8,367 nucleotides of DNA from CAYFHQ01 sp964342805 (GTDB taxonomy: Bacteria; Bacillota; Clostridia; Peptostreptococcales; Acidaminobacteraceae): positions 1-8,367 of the forward strand of contig CAYFHQ010000134.1 of assembly GCA_964342805.1 (NCBI GenBank), in the 5' to 3' direction. Shown here one piece after another: positions 7,093 through 8,367 of this stretch. The notes below the pieces were generated by a model that did no database searches, was not told the origin of the DNA, and was given only the letters and a program-made list of their open reading frames with translations. Made by a program: the position numbers and the translations under genes. The first letter of the stretch is position 1. Every line of letters starts with the position of its first letter.

Positions 7093-7123
7093 ATTATGCT
7101 TATGAATTGCGTCTCTGAGTCAC
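7093..7123 (-). promoter_or_regulatory. Candidate internal promoter of the ABC exporter genes
   Basis: On the minus strand CATAAT (7093-7098, 5 of 6 to the -10 consensus) is preceded by GTGACT (7118-7123, 4 of 6 to TTGACA) with a long 19-bp spacer. The -35 lies inside the nearest copy of the 13-bp repeat, so a regulator bound there could activate or block it. Transcription would start near 7086, giving a leader of about 33 nt. The exporter may be read from here, from the lipoprotein promoter, or both. Confidence 0.35.
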
Positions 7124-7149
7124 ACCTCTGAGTCACGTCTCTGGATCAC
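7111..7149. repeat. Three tandem 13-bp repeats upstream of the ABC ATPase gene
   Basis: Plus-strand copies are GTCTCTGAGTCAC (7111-7123), ACCTCTGAGTCAC (7124-7136) and GTCTCTGGATCAC (7137-7149). They are head to tail with no spacer. Copies 1 and 2 differ at two positions; copies 1 and 3 differ at two positions. Each of the first two holds the palindromic heptamer TGAGTCA. The array ends 58 bases before the ATPase start and touches the candidate -35. A regulator binding array is the most natural reading; slippage-generated neutral repeats are the alternative. Confidence 0.8.
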
Positions 7150-7172
7150 CTTCCTAAGCTAATCCAGTCTTC

Positions 7173-8156
7173 TTATTGGTTGATCAAGTTCTCAAAACTC
7201 GCCGGCATATCGGTCTTCAACTGGTCCACGGTCAAGGTATTGTTTTCATTGAGCTCGGGGAGTTGAATGTTCTGGTCCTTGTTGATCTCGTAAATCTTGC
7301 TGTGGAGTTCAAAGGTCATGTGGGTCATGGACCCTGGGCCTGCGTCCGTAAACTGGAGTTCAAAGTTGATGGTCTCGTCCACAATGTAGCCGTCCACATC
7401 AATGTAGTCCACCAACTGGATCTTGGCGATCTCCACTTGGTCCACCCAGTCTGACAGTATGGCCTTGAGGTCAAGGCTTGCCCCTTGGTCACTTGCCTCT
7501 GCCTGGGTCTTTTCTAGATAGTCCTGGACTTGAGGATCGTTCATGATCATATCAGCTGTTTGTCTAAAGAAGGCTGTCAGGGCCTGGGGGTCTGGGCTAA
7601 TGTCATACTTGGTTACCCGGACTGCACCCTCTGGGGTTTCCAGAATGTCTTTTTCCCCTCGGACCACTTGGCCACTGAGGACCATGTCATTCCAGTCCTT
7701 TTCAATCTGTTCAATAGTCTCCGCTGTGACCATGTTGTTGTAGTCCACTGGAGCCGTGTTACTGGCCTCGTTGAACTTTTGAAGTTCAGCCAGGGTCATA
7801 TATTTTTCAAGGACAGGCATTTTGATGACTGCTTCCTGGCCTACCTTGATAAACTCACTGCTAAATCCCATACCGCCTAGGCTAATAAAGAGGTCCATGG
7901 CTGTGGCTTCCAGGGCCGAGTCATAAGACGTTGTGGATTCAAAACCAACATCCTTAAAATTGTTTAGCTGACGCTTGACTTCCTCAGAAAGCCCCTCGTC
8001 ATTGAAGGTATAGGACATGTTCATTTCCGTAATGCTCTTTGCCCGCTCAATGGTTTCTGTCTTGGCCACTGCTTCTTCATAGGCTTCGTAACCTGAGGCC
8101 TGGCATCCTACTAAAAAGACCACTAGGGTCAACCATACGACCAACAATCGTTTCAT
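7173..8156 (-). CDS. Secreted lipoprotein, possible LolA/LppX-like ligand-binding protein
   Basis: This 327-aa protein is exported and lipid-anchored on the outer face of the membrane. It has a signal peptide (MKRLLVVWLTLVVFLVGC) with lipobox LVGC and the modified Cys at residue 18; no other membrane segment follows. The mature part is acidic and soluble. Alternating strands near 170-190, 235-265 and 270-300, with a closing 'IYEINKDQNIQLPELNEN', resemble LolA/LppX/DUF6612-type lipoproteins that bind lipids or hydrophobic ligands. That fold call is inference from pattern only. The ATG at 8156 is chosen over one 30 bases upstream because it has AAGGAGGA (8161-8168) and starts the signal peptide exactly. 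It sits 120 bp upstream of the ABC genes on the same strand with no clear terminator between, which suggests a functional partner of the exporter. Confidence 0.85.
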   Translation of the reverse strand: MKRLLVVWLTLVVFLVGCQASGYEAYEEAVAKTETIERAKSITEMNMSYTFNDEGLSEEVKRQLNNFKDVGFESTTSYDSALEATAMDLFISLGGMGFSSEFIKVGQEAVIKMPVLEKYMTLAELQKFNEASNTAPVDYNNMVTAETIEQIEKDWNDMVLSGQVVRGEKDILETPEGAVRVTKYDISPDPQALTAFFRQTADMIMNDPQVQDYLEKTQAEASDQGASLDLKAILSDWVDQVEIAKIQLVDYIDVDGYIVDETINFELQFTDAGPGSMTHMTFELHSKIYEINKDQNIQLPELNENNTLTVDQLKTDMPASFENLINQ

Positions 8157-8160
8157 GTCA

Positions 8161-8168
8161 TCCTCCTT
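8161..8168 (-). promoter_or_regulatory. Ribosome binding site that fixes the lipoprotein start
   Basis: AAGGAGGA on the minus strand lies 4 nt before the ATG at 8156 and lies inside the extra codons of the longer frame from 8186. It decides for the shorter, signal-peptide-first product. Confidence 0.85.
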
Positions 8169-8214
8169 TTTGGATGTCCTTAACAAGTATTTCGTGATGC
8201 TCCTCAGCCTTCCC

Positions 8215-8228
8215 TCTCCAGTTGGAGA
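8215..8228. promoter_or_regulatory. Short dyad in the lipoprotein leader (possible operator)
   Basis: TCTCCAGTTGGAGA is a perfect 6-bp inverted repeat around a central GT. It lies about 33 bases downstream of the lipoprotein -10 box, within the predicted leader. It could be a repressor site; no regulator is present in the window. Confidence 0.35.
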
Positions 8229-8260
8229 AGATTTGGCTTTTAAGCACCTTCCTTGTCTTT

Positions 8261-8266
8261 ATTATA
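8261..8266 (-). promoter_or_regulatory. -10 box of the lipoprotein gene promoter
   Basis: TATAAT on the minus strand is a perfect sigma-A -10 element about 105 bases upstream of the lipoprotein ATG. No good -35 lies at 16-18 bp; the best is TAGACG (8287-8292), 4 of 6, at 20 bp. The promoter may need an activator. It probably also serves the downstream ABC genes. Confidence 0.5.
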
Positions 8267-8334
8267 GTAAGCCCAGGTGGCCTCTTCGTCTATCGCTGGT
8301 CACTGGATGGTCGATAACCCATGACTTTTGGCAC

Positions 8335-8355
8335 AAAAACAGCACTGGGTGCCTG
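8335..8355 (-). terminator. Possible terminator of an upstream minus-strand gene
   Basis: On the minus strand a GCAC/GTGC stem, extended by CA/TG across a one-base bulge, closes a CCA loop and is followed by TTTTT (8335-8339). It is short but correctly oriented to end a gene beyond the right edge, just before the lipoprotein promoter. A competing pairing of GGCAC (8349-8353) with GTGCC (8330-8334) is also possible. Confidence 0.4.
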
Positions 8356-8367
8356 CCTACAGTTAGG

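Noticed and set aside
7111..7149. CRISPR array or plasmid-type iterons
   Set aside because: The repeats are 13 bp, contiguous without spacers, and only three copies. There are no cas or replication genes nearby.
7141..7167. CTGGAT...ATCCAG inverted repeat as a terminator after the lipoprotein gene
   Set aside because: The stem is only 6 bp with a 15-nt loop and no T-run on the minus strand, so it is unlikely to stop transcription.
8321..8367. ATG at 8321 opening a plus-strand frame to the window edge
   Set aside because: Only 15 codons are visible, with no convincing ribosome binding site, and it overlaps the possible minus-strand terminator.

Overview
The window looks like chromosomal DNA from a motile, low-to-mid GC Gram-positive bacterium (Bacillota; Clostridia or Bacilli cannot be separated here). 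The grounds are strong AGGAGG-type ribosome binding sites before nearly every gene, a near-consensus sigma-D (sigma-28) flagellar promoter in its Bacillus form, a YlqG-like FliK protein, a Gram-positive-style lipoprotein, and an ABC exporter set of the type found in Bacillota. No mobile element, tRNA, rRNA or CRISPR array was seen. All complete genes are intact.

Left part (1-2310, minus strand): a flagellar unit. A 719-aa FliK/YlqG-like hook-length-control protein starts at 2249, far inside a longer open frame. It has its own sigma-D promoter (TAAG-N15-GCCGATAT, 2278-2304). Its stop codon overlaps the start of a second gene (ATGA) that leaves the window after 31 codons. By analogy with Bacillus ylqG-flhX, that gene may be a small FlhB-like export protein, but the visible residues do not prove it.

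Middle (2311-3590): a divergent intergenic region with a candidate sigma-A promoter and several short dyads, then a single plus-strand gene for a six-helix membrane protein with a methionine-rich loop. It ends at a strong 14-bp bidirectional terminator shared with the convergent operon to its right.

Right part (3638-8367, minus strand): in transcription order, a 327-aa lipoprotein, a 120-bp gap without a convincing terminator, a 311-aa ABC ATPase, a 455-aa ABC-2 permease and a 379-aa ABC-2 permease. The ATPase and the two permeases are tightly packed (9-bp gap, then a 38-bp overlap). Their architecture matches LnrLMN (YfiLMN)-type exporters, which protect cells from membrane-active amphiphiles. 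The upstream lipoprotein could be an extracellular lipid- or drug-binding partner. The 120-bp gap holds three exact-register 13-bp tandem repeats next to a possible promoter, which is the best unexplained regulatory signal here. The right edge shows a possible terminator of a previous minus-strand gene, then a perfect -10 box for the lipoprotein gene.

No wholly new system is evident. The most useful leads are the sigma-D promoter, the 13-bp repeat array, and the linkage of a lipoprotein to an Lnr-like exporter.
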